64,000 nt of DNA from Paenibacillus sp. FSL H8-0537. Lineage in GTDB: Bacteria; Bacillota; Bacilli; Paenibacillales; Paenibacillaceae. The translations under genes and the position numbers were made by a program. The stretch spans positions 2,532,001 to 2,596,000 of the forward strand of contig NZ_CP150290.1 of assembly GCF_038051995.1 (NCBI RefSeq). Reading direction: 5' to 3'. The notes under the pieces are model-generated. The model did no database searches. It was not told the origin of the DNA and saw only the letters and a program-made list of their open reading frames with translations. Below are positions 1 through 8,159 of this stretch, in pieces (the first letter of the stretch is position 1; each line of letters begins with the position of its first letter).

Positions 1-185
1 CCTTAATGTATGTTCTCGAAAACACGAAACAGGCCACTCCAGCTGTCGCTGTTCCTTACCATGCAGAATTAGAGAAGGTATTCCTGGAGGAATTTGATAA
101 AATGATGTTATCCGGCATCGACATCGATACGACGATCCGCAATGCACAAGAAAAGGTTCAGAAAATTATTGATTCCAAGCAGTAA
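1..185 (+). CDS. C-terminal end of an extracellular sugar-binding protein (partial)
   Basis: The last 60 residues of an open frame enter from the left edge and stop at 183-185. The sequence contains VPYHAELEKVFLEEFDKMM and ends in KVQKIIDSKQ, an amphipathic helical tail of the kind found at the C-terminus of family 1 extracellular solute-binding proteins of carbohydrate ABC importers. Such proteins are lipoproteins that deliver sugars to a membrane permease pair. The gene lies 68 bases upstream of a beta-glucuronidase on the same strand, so it may belong to a uronide uptake operon. The N-terminus, lipobox and ligand site are outside the window, so the substrate cannot be read. Confidence 0.65.
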   Translation, partial: LMYVLENTKQATPAVAVPYHAELEKVFLEEFDKMMLSGIDIDTTIRNAQEKVQKIIDSKQ

Positions 186-191
186 AAAGTT

Positions 192-225
192 CTGTGCAGT
201 GCGGATGGATATTCGCGCTGCACAG
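192..225 (+). other. Intergenic hairpin between binding-protein gene and uidA
   Basis: CTGTGCAG (192-199) is the reverse complement of CTGCACAG (218-225), and inner GCG/CGC pairs extend the stem around a short loop. No T-run follows, so it does not look like an intrinsic terminator. A stable hairpin after a binding-protein gene often protects the upstream mRNA; that role is inferred. Confidence 0.5.
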
Positions 226-253
226 CTATTATCCATTATGAGGAGTGATAAGG

Positions 254-2053
254 ATGCTATACCCTATTAATACGTCTTCTCGCAGCGTTATCGATTTGTC
301 CGGCATTTGGAATTTCAAGACAGATCCCGGAATCGGCTTACTGGAAGGATGGCAGATGCAGCCGCTAAGCGACACGATTGCGATGGCTGTTCCGTCTTCC
401 TATAACGATATCGGCGTTAATGCCGAAATACGAAATCATGTAGGATGGGTTTGGTACGAACGGGATATCATTATTCCGAAGACGCTGGCCTCGCAGCGAA
501 TCGTTCTTCGATTCAGCTCGGCCACTCATGAAGCGAAGGTGTATATCAATGGAACGCTGGCCGTAGAGCATACGGGCGGCTTTACACCGTTCGAAGTTGA
601 ACTGAACGGTCACCTGCTGCCGCATAAAAATAGGCTCACAGTAGCCGTCAATAATATTTTGGACGAATCGACACTGCCTGTGGGACATTTCATGGAGCGC
701 GATATTGAAGGAGTGGGCAAAGTCGCTCGAAATAATCCCAATTTCGATTTCTTTAACTATGCGGGGCTGCATCGTCCTGTGAAGATCTACACGACGCCTC
801 ACAGCTATATACAAGATGTACAGATTATATCAAGCGTCAAGAATGACGGCTCCGCGGAAGTGAGCTGCAAAATTGACAGCACCGGAGAGTCCGACGTGCG
901 TATCCATATCCTAGATGAAGCGGGAAGCATCGTTGCCCAAGGAGAAGGGGCGCAAGGAAGCCTCTTGCTGGCGGATGCTAAGCTTTGGGAGCCTATGAAT
1001 GCTTATTTGTACACGTTAAAGGTGGAGCTAGTTCAAGGAGGAGAAATCATCGATGAGTATGATCAACCCTTTGGCATCCGGACTGTGGAAGTAGCGGGCG
1101 GCAAATTCCTAATCAATGGAAAACCGTTCTACTTCAAGGGCTTCGGCAAACACGAGGATTCGCCGATTCATGGACGTGGCATTAACGAGGCGGCCAATGT
1201 CATGGATTTTCGATTAATGAAGTGGATGGGTGCCAATTCATTTCGTACCTCCCATTATCCATATTCGGAAGAAATCATGAGACTGGCTGACAGGGAAGGG
1301 TTCGTCGTTATCGACGAGGTGGCTGCTGTCGGTCTGCATTTGAATTTCATTCCAACGCTGACGGGTGGGAAGAGACGGGACACGTGGAAAGAGCTGAGAA
1401 CCTATGAAGCGCATCGGGAAGCCATTCGCGAGCTGATTGCGAGAGACAAGAACCATGCATGCGTTGTGATGTGGTCCATCGCCAATGAGCCTGCGACTTC
1501 CGAGGAAGGGGCGCGCGAGTACTTCGAGCCGCTGATCCAATATGCGAAGGAATGCGACCCGCAAGGACGTCCGGTCACAGTGGTAACGCTTCAGGAAGGG
1601 AGCCCGGAGCATTGCAAGGTATCGGATCTGGTAGATGTTCTCTGCTTGAATCGGTATTACGGCTGGTACGTTGAAGGCGGGGAATGGGAGATTGCCAAAT
1701 CGAGACTCCGTCAGGAGCTCCAAGGCTGGGGGAAGCGCTGCCCAGAGAAGCCAATCATCATGACGGAATATGGCGCGGATACGATCGCAGGCTTCCATGA
1801 TGTTGATCCCGTCATGTTTACCGAAGAATTTCAGACTGAATTTTTACGGGCCAATCATGAGATGTTCGACGAGTGCAGCAATTTTGTCGGCGAGCATGTA
1901 TGGAACTTTGCCGATTTCAACACCAGTCAAGGCATCTTCCGCGTTCAAGGCAATAAAAAAGGGGTATTTACGCGTGACCGCAAGCCAAAATTAGCGGCGC
2001 ACGAGCTGAAGAAACGGTGGGAAGCCATTCCGGACTATTATTATAAGAGCTAA
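254..2053 (+). CDS. uidA: Beta-glucuronidase, glycoside hydrolase family 2
   Basis: A 599-residue GH2 enzyme with the usual order of sugar-binding jelly-roll, immunoglobulin-like domain and C-terminal TIM barrel. The acid/base is Glu412 in IANEP and the nucleophile is Glu505 in [21 protein letters not shown] near the C-terminus places Asn567 and Lys569 where E. coli GusA has its Asn-Lys pair that recognises the uronate carboxylate, so glucuronides are the expected substrate rather than galactosides. Length and residue numbering nearly coincide with E. coli GusA. There is no signal peptide, so it should act in the cytoplasm on imported glucuronides. ATG 254 is preferred over GTG 245 because GTG 245 lies inside the ribosome site AGGAG (241-245). 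Confidence 0.95.
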   Translation: MLYPINTSSRSVIDLSGIWNFKTDPGIGLLEGWQMQPLSDTIAMAVPSSYNDIGVNAEIRNHVGWVWYERDIIIPKTLASQRIVLRFSSATHEAKVYINGTLAVEHTGGFTPFEVELNGHLLPHKNRLTVAVNNILDESTLPVGHFMERDIEGVGKVARNNPNFDFFNYAGLHRPVKIYTTPHSYIQDVQIISSVKNDGSAEVSCKIDSTGESDVRIHILDEAGSIVAQGEGAQGSLLLADAKLWEPMNAYLYTLKVELVQGGEIIDEYDQPFGIRTVEVAGGKFLINGKPFYFKGFGKHEDSPIHGRGINEAANVMDFRLMKWMGANSFRTSHYPYSEEIMRLADREGFVVIDEVAAVGLHLNFIPTLTGGKRRDTWKELRTYEAHREAIRELIARDKNHACVVMWSIANEPATSEEGAREYFEPLIQYAKECDPQGRPVTVVTLQEGSPEHCKVSDLVDVLCLNRYYGWYVEGGEWEIAKSRLRQELQGWGKRCPEKPIIMTEYGADTIAGFHDVDPVMFTEEFQTEFLRANHEMFDECSNFVGEHVWNFADFNTSQGIFRVQGNKKGVFTRDRKPKLAAHELKKRWEAIPDYYYKS

Positions 2054-2134
2054 ATTGCTTATGATAGTGGACCGACGGGTGAATTTAACCCTGACGGGCT
2101 TGTAAATTCATGAATCCTTTTAGTATATAAATTT

Positions 2135-2166
2135 GGGGGCCATCGGGAAATCTGATGGCTCCTTTT
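2135..2166 (+). terminator. Intrinsic terminator after uidA
   Basis: GGGGCCATC and GATGGCTCC form a stem around a short A/T-rich loop, followed directly by TTTTT. It closes the uidA transcript and separates it from the lyase gene. Confidence 0.75.
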
Positions 2167-2206
2167 TAATGCAAGCAGCGCAGCAAACGATACGCCTTAC
2201 GTATAC

Positions 2207-2237
2207 TTGAGGCTATCTGGTAAATGTATGATATATT
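2207..2237 (+). promoter_or_regulatory. Possible promoter of the PL2 lyase gene
   Basis: TTGAGG (2207-2212) lies upstream of the A/T-rich GATATATT stretch (2230-2237), giving a 17-19 base spacer depending on which hexamer is taken. It sits after the uidA terminator and about 100 bases before the lyase start. The match to the sigma-A consensus is weak. Confidence 0.3.
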
Positions 2238-2332
2238 AGCTATGAACCTGCAAAAAAGCATTTTTTGACCATAGAGAGAATCATAGTGGAGAGCGAAGCT
2301 TTTATACCGGAAATCCAAGAGGATGGTGTGTA

Positions 2333-3967
2333 TTGGTGGACAAGAGTACGAGGGATCAGCAGCGATTGAACTACGTCATAACATTTGCAGACAATGTGCT
2401 TAAGGAGGGAAGGGCCCGCAGCGGATGGGAGGCTAGTCCGTTGTTCGCAGATGGAATTGACGTCAGGACGAAGGAGCCTGTCACATGGCGATTTCCCGGA
2501 GGGCGCGAGGCGGTCATGTCCAATTTGGCGAGCCAGCAAAACCTTTTTCGCACCTTTGTTGGGCTGTCGAGGCTTACAGGTGATGAGCAGTATGAAAATG
2601 CTGCTAAATTAGCAATCAAATTTCACTTTGACCATCTTCAAAGCCCTTGCGGCCTGCTGCAATGGGGCGGGCATCGGCTGATTGATTTGAAAACGCTGCA
2701 GGTTGCCGGAGCAGAGGAAAAAAACGGAATGGTGCATGAGCTGAAAAACCATTTTCCGTATTATGAACTCATGTACGAGGTTGATCCTGCAGCGACCATC
2801 CACTACATTAGAGCGTTATGGAATGCACATGTTTTTAATTGGAGCACCCTCGAAATTAGCAGGCACGGCAGCTTCGGCTTGAAAAGCAGCAGGCTGTGGG
2901 CACACGAATTCCGTGATGCGGAGCCTTTTTCGGAGGTTAGCGGGCTGTCTTTTCTGAACGCGGGAAATGATCTAATCTATGCCGCAGGGATGCTGTACAA
3001 GCTGGCGGGCGAGAAAGGAGCCCTGCTCTGGCTGAAGAGGCTTGCCCGCCAATATAACAAGGCGAGAAATAGGGATACAGGCTTAGGTGCCTATCAATTC
3101 AATCAAGCGAGAAAAGTGTATCATACGAATGACGACAGCAATACGCATTCCCGCTTCGGGGATAGGGCTGGGCGGCAATTCGGTCCCGAGTTTGGGGGCG
3201 CAGCTCTGGAAGGCAAAATGCTGCTGGAAGCGCAGGCCTCCACCGTCTACTATGAAAATACATTGATGCAGCTACAGCTTGTGAGCACGATTGGGGAAGT
3301 CGTAAAGGAGCTGGCACAATGGTCAAGGCAAGGGCTCGGCGCTTTTTTGAAATACGGCTACCTTTCTGAAAAAAATGCGTTTAAGCCGATGCTCACCGAC
3401 GGTACGGATTTATCGGGATACGCTCTTAAACGGGACGGCTATTATGGAGATAAAGGCGCCATCATCGGACAGTTTCCCGCTACTAGCAAGTTTTTGCTTT
3501 CTTATGTAAGAACGTTCATACAAACGGGCGACGAAAGCCTATGGGAAGCGGCAAGAAGCATCGCCAAAGGGAATGGACTTGGCGATATAGGCCGCGAGCC
3601 TGGCGTGGATGCTGATCTGGATTTCAAGGCGCCATGCGACGATGCAAGAGCGCTTTATGCGATGCTCGATGTTTATTCGAAATTCGGACATTCGCAATAC
3701 TTGGAGATGGCTAGAAGAATAGGCGATAATATCGTCAGCAGAAAATTTCATTTCGGCTATTTCCTGCCGGCAAGCAACTGCAAGTATGCGAATTTTGATG
3801 CAGCCGAACCGCTTGCCCTTCTTGCTCTGCATGCTGCAATTGAGGCAAAGCAGCACTTTGTTCCAGCATTTATCGACGGGAAAGGATTTTTTCATGCCAA
3901 TATGCAAGCTGTGGATGGCACCATCAAGACATGGAAGTCCCCCCAGCTGTACAAGGAAACGATCTGA
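2333..3967 (+). CDS. Pectate lyase, polysaccharide lyase family 2 (PelW-like)
   Basis: A 544-residue all-helical protein without signal peptide, the length typical of PL2 enzymes, which cleave (oligo)galacturonides by metal-assisted beta-elimination, often inside the cell. From memory, PL2 from Yersinia binds metal through His109, Glu130 and His172 and uses Arg171 as base. Here His114 (WGGH), Glu136 (HEL) and the pair Arg177-His178 (SRHGS) fall at nearly constant offsets, which supports the call. GDRAGRQFGPEFG is another conserved-looking block. The TTG at 2333 has AAGAGGA nine bases upstream. Together with uidA and the binding protein it suggests a uronate-oligosaccharide utilisation locus. 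It could be another (alpha/alpha)-barrel lyase. Confidence 0.7.
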   Translation: MVDKSTRDQQRLNYVITFADNVLKEGRARSGWEASPLFADGIDVRTKEPVTWRFPGGREAVMSNLASQQNLFRTFVGLSRLTGDEQYENAAKLAIKFHFDHLQSPCGLLQWGGHRLIDLKTLQVAGAEEKNGMVHELKNHFPYYELMYEVDPAATIHYIRALWNAHVFNWSTLEISRHGSFGLKSSRLWAHEFRDAEPFSEVSGLSFLNAGNDLIYAAGMLYKLAGEKGALLWLKRLARQYNKARNRDTGLGAYQFNQARKVYHTNDDSNTHSRFGDRAGRQFGPEFGGAALEGKMLLEAQASTVYYENTLMQLQLVSTIGEVVKELAQWSRQGLGAFLKYGYLSEKNAFKPMLTDGTDLSGYALKRDGYYGDKGAIIGQFPATSKFLLSYVRTFIQTGDESLWEAARSIAKGNGLGDIGREPGVDADLDFKAPCDDARALYAMLDVYSKFGHSQYLEMARRIGDNIVSRKFHFGYFLPASNCKYANFDAAEPLALLALHAAIEAKQHFVPAFIDGKGFFHANMQAVDGTIKTWKSPQLYKETI

Positions 3968-3969
3968 GC

Positions 3970-4359
3970 TTATTCCTCGACCAATTCTATAATGCCTACA
4001 TTATTTTTGAACAAAAATACGACCTTCTTATTGCCGATAGCCGGAGCCTCCAAAGCCTCGGCTATGACTAAATAGCCCAGCTTCTTCAATTGATCGGTCT
4101 TCTCCGAGAGATTCGCCGTTTCATAACAGAAATGGTAGGGTGTGCTGCCAACTTTTTTCAACAGATTTTTAACCGGGGAATTGTCATTAAGCGGACAGAC
4201 CAGCTCCACTAAATAGGTACCGCTTTTAATAAATTGGATGACTATATTCCGTTGTTCATCCTGACATTTTTCACCATCCACTTCGTATCCAAGGGCTATA
4301 AACTCCTGTAATGCCTTATCAATATCTTCTACGACGTACCCTACATGATGGACCTTCAT
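3970..4359 (-). CDS. VOC-superfamily (glyoxalase-fold) protein
   Basis: A 129-residue single-domain protein opening with MKVHHVGYVVEDIDKAL and closing with VGIIELVEE, the paired beta-alpha-beta-beta-beta pattern of the vicinal oxygen chelate superfamily. His4/His5 and the terminal ELVEE glutamates are candidate metal ligands, resembling methylmalonyl-CoA epimerase-like members. It has a good AGGAG site and is convergent with the lyase gene, with only two bases between stop codons. It is divergent from the FkbH/NRPS operon, so it may serve that pathway as an epimerase or binding protein, but this is only positional inference. Substrate unknown. Confidence 0.75.
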   Translation of the reverse strand: MKVHHVGYVVEDIDKALQEFIALGYEVDGEKCQDEQRNIVIQFIKSGTYLVELVCPLNDNSPVKNLLKKVGSTPYHFCYETANLSEKTDQLKKLGYLVIAEALEAPAIGNKKVVFLFKNNVGIIELVEE

Positions 4360-4516
4360 ATGACTCCACTCCTACTTCCGTTTATTTTCCATATTCATCC
4401 TATTCATCAATATACAAAGGCTTATAGGTCTCATAGCCCACTTCTCAAATATAATATAATCCTCTAGCGTCAAATAAACAAGATAATTGACATCATCGAC
4501 AAGAAAAGGGAATTCA

Positions 4517-4545
4517 TTGACAACGATTCGACAATGGTCTACGAT
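4517..4545 (+). promoter_or_regulatory. Predicted sigma-A promoter of the glyceryl/NRPS operon
   Basis: TTGACA (4517-4522), a 17-base spacer and TACGAT (4540-4545) lie about 105 bases upstream of the FkbH-like gene. The -35 is perfect and the -10 matches four of six bases. The surrounding 4360-4650 interval is A/T-rich and otherwise shows no gene. Confidence 0.5.
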
Positions 4546-4650
4546 AAAATTGACTTTGTTGTAAAAAAATATAAACTCCCAGATGTAGCGGCTATAAGCT
4601 AGAGAAGGCTGTAAAAATGCTATCCTATTCTAAGCAAGGGGAGAAGTTTC

Positions 4651-6822
4651 GTGAATATGACCAGTCGTGAGTTAAATCTCGTATTTTCGGCAACGTTTAC
4701 AGCAGAACCAGTTAGAAGGTCTCTAGTATTTTGGTTGGAGAAGCTAGGAATAAACGCTGCTATTCAATATGAGAATCAGGTGTTCAAACAGCTGCTCGAT
4801 CCTTACAGCGCTATGCGCCAAAACAAAGGGATCAACGTCATACTCATTCGTTTTGATGATTGGTTCAGGGTTGAGGACGGTTTGGAAACGGAGATCAGGA
4901 AAGATGCTTTATTACAAGCCAAAGTCGACCGAAATATCGTTGATCTGCTGAATGCCGTAAAAACATCCGTAGAAGCCACATCAGCCATTCATATCGTGTG
5001 TATTTGCCCTCCTTCGCCACTAATGGAATGGAGCACCGAAACGGCTTGCGATTATAGGGAAATAGAGAACCGATTATATCAAGGACTTCAGGGATTGAAT
5101 GGGATTGTGCCAGTTGCTTCTTCTGACATTTTAGATCTCTACCCCGTAGCGGACTACTATGATTTCCATTCGGATAAAATGGGCCATATTCCGTACAAAC
5201 AGATCTTTTTTGATGCGCTCGGTACGGTCATTGCTAGAAAAATCTATACGGCCACAAGCCTGCCTTATAAAGTAATCGTGCTGGATTGCGACCAGACACT
5301 GTGGAAGGGCATTTGCGGTGAAGACGGAGTGGAAGGGATTGAAGTGGACCCATACCGAAAGCAGCTGCAGACGTTTATGCTGGAGCAGCAGCGCTTAGGG
5401 ATGCTTCTATGTCTTTGCAGCAAAAATAATGAAAGCGATATCATAGAGGCGCTGAAGCGTCCCGATATGCTGATCAAGCCCGAACATATCGCGGCTTCCA
5501 GAATCAACTGGGAGCGCAAATCAGATAATTTGGAAGCATTGGCTAGAGAACTGAATCTGGGCCTCGACAGTTTCATCTTTATTGACGACAACCCTGTCGA
5601 ATGTATGGAGGTTAAAACGCGTTGTCCTCAAGTTCTGACGTTATGCTTGCCTGAAAATGACGAGGACATCCCGCTTTACTTAAGCAACATTTGGGCATTT
5701 GACCGTATAAACACGACTGCTGCAGATGAGAGCCGTACGGAATTGGTTAAGCAAAATACGGAGCGGAATAAGTTCCAGCAGGAAATGCTGTCCTACGAAG
5801 CTTTTATTAGCGGGCTGGAGCTGAGCGTCAGCATTTCTCCGCTAGGTGATGCAGAGCTGGCAAGAGCCGCTCAATTGACTCAGAGGGTGAATCAATTTAA
5901 CTTTACTACGATTAGGCACTCTGAAGCGGAGCTTAAAAAGATAGGCAGCGAAGAGAATGTGAGCTGCTTTGCCGTAGCTGCCAGTGATAGGTTTGGAGAT
6001 TATGGAATAGTAGGTTTGGTTGTATGCCGCGAGCAGGGTTCGAAGCTCATCGTGGACAGCTTCCTTCTTAGCTGCAGAGCTTTAGGCAAAGGAATAGAGT
6101 ATACCATGCTTGCGAAACTTGGCGAATTGGCGGCGGACAAAGGTCTGGGCCAAGTGGACGTTGTTTTTGTTCCAACCTCCAAGAACCAGCCTGCCGCGCA
6201 GTTTTTAGACTTAATCGGAGCACAGAACGTAGCAGCCTCGGCTGAAAATAAAGTGTATGCGTTCACGGCTGCGTTTGCGAAAACAATAGACTTTACGGCC
6301 TACTTGGAACAAGCCGGCCACATACGTGAGGAGGTTCATGCAGCCGCGCAGCAGACAGCGAGCGGTGCTGATCCGGTCATTTTAGATGTGCTGGACGATA
6401 TTGGAAGGCATTTGAATACGTCGAGAAGCATACACGCCAAAGTGGAGGCGGCCTCGCAAGGCAAGACTGGCGAGCGGGCGGAGTATGTAGCTCCAAGGAA
6501 TGAATTTGAGAAAAGAATATTGAACATCTGGGAAGATGTTTTAGTCATTGAGCAAATCGGAGTAATGGATAATTTGTTTGAGGTGGGCGGCGAATCCATT
6601 AAAGCGATTCAGATTTTGTCCAGAATTCGAGAGGAATTTGAAGTGGATTTGCCAATGACGGTACTGTTCGAAGGGTCACTTACAATCGCAGGGCTTGCCG
6701 AGGCTGTCGAAACCAGCTTGCTCAACAGCTTTGATGAAGACTCGATTGCGGAACAATTAGCGGCCTTGGAAAACCTGACGGAAGAAGAAATCGAGCAGCT
6801 GCTTCGGGAAGAGAGCGAGTGA
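4651..6822 (+). CDS. FkbH-like HAD-IIIC glyceryltransferase/phosphatase fused to a carrier domain
   Basis: A 723-residue protein. The N-terminal ~200 residues match the accessory domain of FkbH-like proteins; the HAD core follows with nucleophile motif DCDQT (Asp212, Asp214) and a later IFIDDNPVECMEV acid motif. An acetyltransferase-like segment sits around residues 400-530, and a phosphopantetheinyl carrier lies near the C-terminus with VGGESIKA (Ser649). FkbH enzymes take 1,3-bisphosphoglycerate, remove phosphate and load D-glyceryl onto an acyl carrier; here the carrier is in cis. The tail LTEEEIEQLLREESE is a typical post-carrier linker. GTG 4651 follows AAGGGGAG (4636-4643). It is the first gene of the operon and probably supplies the starter acyl unit for the downstream condensation domain. 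Confidence 0.88.
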   Translation: MNMTSRELNLVFSATFTAEPVRRSLVFWLEKLGINAAIQYENQVFKQLLDPYSAMRQNKGINVILIRFDDWFRVEDGLETEIRKDALLQAKVDRNIVDLLNAVKTSVEATSAIHIVCICPPSPLMEWSTETACDYREIENRLYQGLQGLNGIVPVASSDILDLYPVADYYDFHSDKMGHIPYKQIFFDALGTVIARKIYTATSLPYKVIVLDCDQTLWKGICGEDGVEGIEVDPYRKQLQTFMLEQQRLGMLLCLCSKNNESDIIEALKRPDMLIKPEHIAASRINWERKSDNLEALARELNLGLDSFIFIDDNPVECMEVKTRCPQVLTLCLPENDEDIPLYLSNIWAFDRINTTAADESRTELVKQNTERNKFQQEMLSYEAFISGLELSVSISPLGDAELARAAQLTQRVNQFNFTTIRHSEAELKKIGSEENVSCFAVAASDRFGDYGIVGLVVCREQGSKLIVDSFLLSCRALGKGIEYTMLAKLGELAADKGLGQVDVVFVPTSKNQPAAQFLDLIGAQNVAASAENKVYAFTAAFAKTIDFTAYLEQAGHIREEVHAAAQQTASGADPVILDVLDDIGRHLNTSRSIHAKVEAASQGKTGERAEYVAPRNEFEKRILNIWEDVLVIEQIGVMDNLFEVGGESIKAIQILSRIREEFEVDLPMTVLFEGSLTIAGLAEAVETSLLNSFDEDSIAEQLAALENLTEEEIEQLLREESE

Positions 6823-6830
6823 GGCAGGGT

Positions 6831-8159
6831 ATGAAGCTGTTACTAGCTCAAAATGCATCCTACTATCCTGCACTAGGTGGAGCCAATAAATCTAACCGAA
6901 CGCTTATGGAAGCATTAAGCCGCTTAGGGCACGAGTGCCGCGTCGTTTCTACAGCCTTGGTCAATAGTGCCTCAGAACAAGACCTGCGGGGTGCTGATGA
7001 GATTGAGGTTATATCCTCAAGTTCCGAAGTTTCCGTCTTCCATCTTAAAGGTGTTGCTGTTCATGCTGTGAAGGTGCGAGCAGCCATGGACAGCGCAAGG
7101 CTGAAAAATTATTTAATCAGGCAAATAAAGGACTTTGCTCCCGACAGAATTCTAATTTCTACGGAGGATGTGGGGCATGTACTGCTGGAGGCGGCTGTAA
7201 ACAACGCAGCTTCCAAAGTCGTCTACCTTGCCAGAACAACCCTCTATCTGCCCTTTGGGCCGGATTGTTTTATAGAGGCGCCTGATAAGACGGAGCTGCT
7301 GCGCAAAGCGGCAGCCATTGTCGTCGTTGGCGATTATCTCAAGGACTATATGTGGCAGTGGGCCAAGCTCAAAGCAGAGGTGCTGCCCATTTCTTTATTT
7401 GGCGACGGTCCTTTTCCGGACTATGGAAATTTCGATAAAGGCTATGTGGCCATGGTGAATCCATGCGCTTACAAGGGGATATCGATTTTTCTAGAGCTGG
7501 CGCGCTCCTTTCCTGAGCTGTCATTTGCCGCCATTCCGACATGGGGTACAACCTCCGATGATATGAAAGCGCTGAGGGAGCTCAAAAACGTTCGTATTTT
7601 TGATCCAGTGGACGATATGAACAAGCTTTTCTGCCAAACCCGTGTTATGCTCGTTCCTTCCTTGTGGGCTGAGGCCAAATCAAGGACGATCGTTGAGGCT
7701 ATGCTGCGAGGCATCCCTGTTCTTGCAAGTGACGTTGGGGGAAATCCAGAGGCCAAGCTGGGAGTAGAGTATGTGCTTCCGGTAAATCCGATTAAGGGCT
7801 ACAAACAGGCTGTTGATGAACGCAGCCTGCCCGTATCGGACATACCGGAGCAGCCTATGCAGCCGTGGCAGGAGGCACTCGGACGTTTATTGAGTGAAAG
7901 GGAGCACTATGAGGATGTATCAAGACGTTCAAGGGAAGCGGCACTGGATTATGTAGAAAATAGGGGAGGAAGCAAGCGGGTTGAAGCATATTTGCTGAAT
8001 TTGCAGGCTGCAGCGGAAAATATGCAGCAAGAAGTCCTAGTCCCTGCTGCTAAAGAGAGTACCGTTGCCCAAATGACCGATAAGCTTACTCCTGCCCAGA
8101 AGGCGCTGCTTGCCTTAAGGTTAAATAAAAAAAATCAAAGCCGGGGTAATGGCCAATGA
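6831..8159 (+). CDS. GT4-type glycosyltransferase with NRPS-like C-terminal helix
   Basis: A 442-residue GT-B enzyme. The N-terminus reads MKLLLAQNASYYPALGG with the sugar-acceptor glycine loop, and the C-terminal half has EAKSRTIVEAMLRGIPVLASD, close to the E-x7-E nucleotide-sugar site of family 4 retaining transferases (quoted in parts: EAKSRTIVEAM then LRGIPVLASD). No membrane segments, so cytoplasmic. The last 25 residues carry LTPAQKALLALRLNKK, almost the same as the first residues of the NRPS encoded next, which suggests docking to the assembly line. ATG 6831 is preferred; a GTG at 6819 overlaps the previous stop. It overlaps the NRPS gene by four bases, implying translational coupling. 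Donor and acceptor are unknown. Confidence 0.85.
   Translation: MKLLLAQNASYYPALGGANKSNRTLMEALSRLGHECRVVSTALVNSASEQDLRGADEIEVISSSSEVSVFHLKGVAVHAVKVRAAMDSARLKNYLIRQIKDFAPDRILISTEDVGHVLLEAAVNNAASKVVYLARTTLYLPFGPDCFIEAPDKTELLRKAAAIVVVGDYLKDYMWQWAKLKAEVLPISLFGDGPFPDYGNFDKGYVAMVNPCAYKGISIFLELARSFPELSFAAIPTWGTTSDDMKALRELKNVRIFDPVDDMNKLFCQTRVMLVPSLWAEAKSRTIVEAMLRGIPVLASDVGGNPEAKLGVEYVLPVNPIKGYKQAVDERSLPVSDIPEQPMQPWQEALGRLLSEREHYEDVSRRSREAALDYVENRGGSKRVEAYLLNLQAAAENMQQEVLVPAAKESTVAQMTDKLTPAQKALLALRLNKKNQSRGNGQ

Noticed and set aside
245..253. GTG 245 as start of beta-glucuronidase
   Set aside because: The GTG is part of the AGGAG ribosome site for ATG 254, which also gives numbering matching E. coli GusA.
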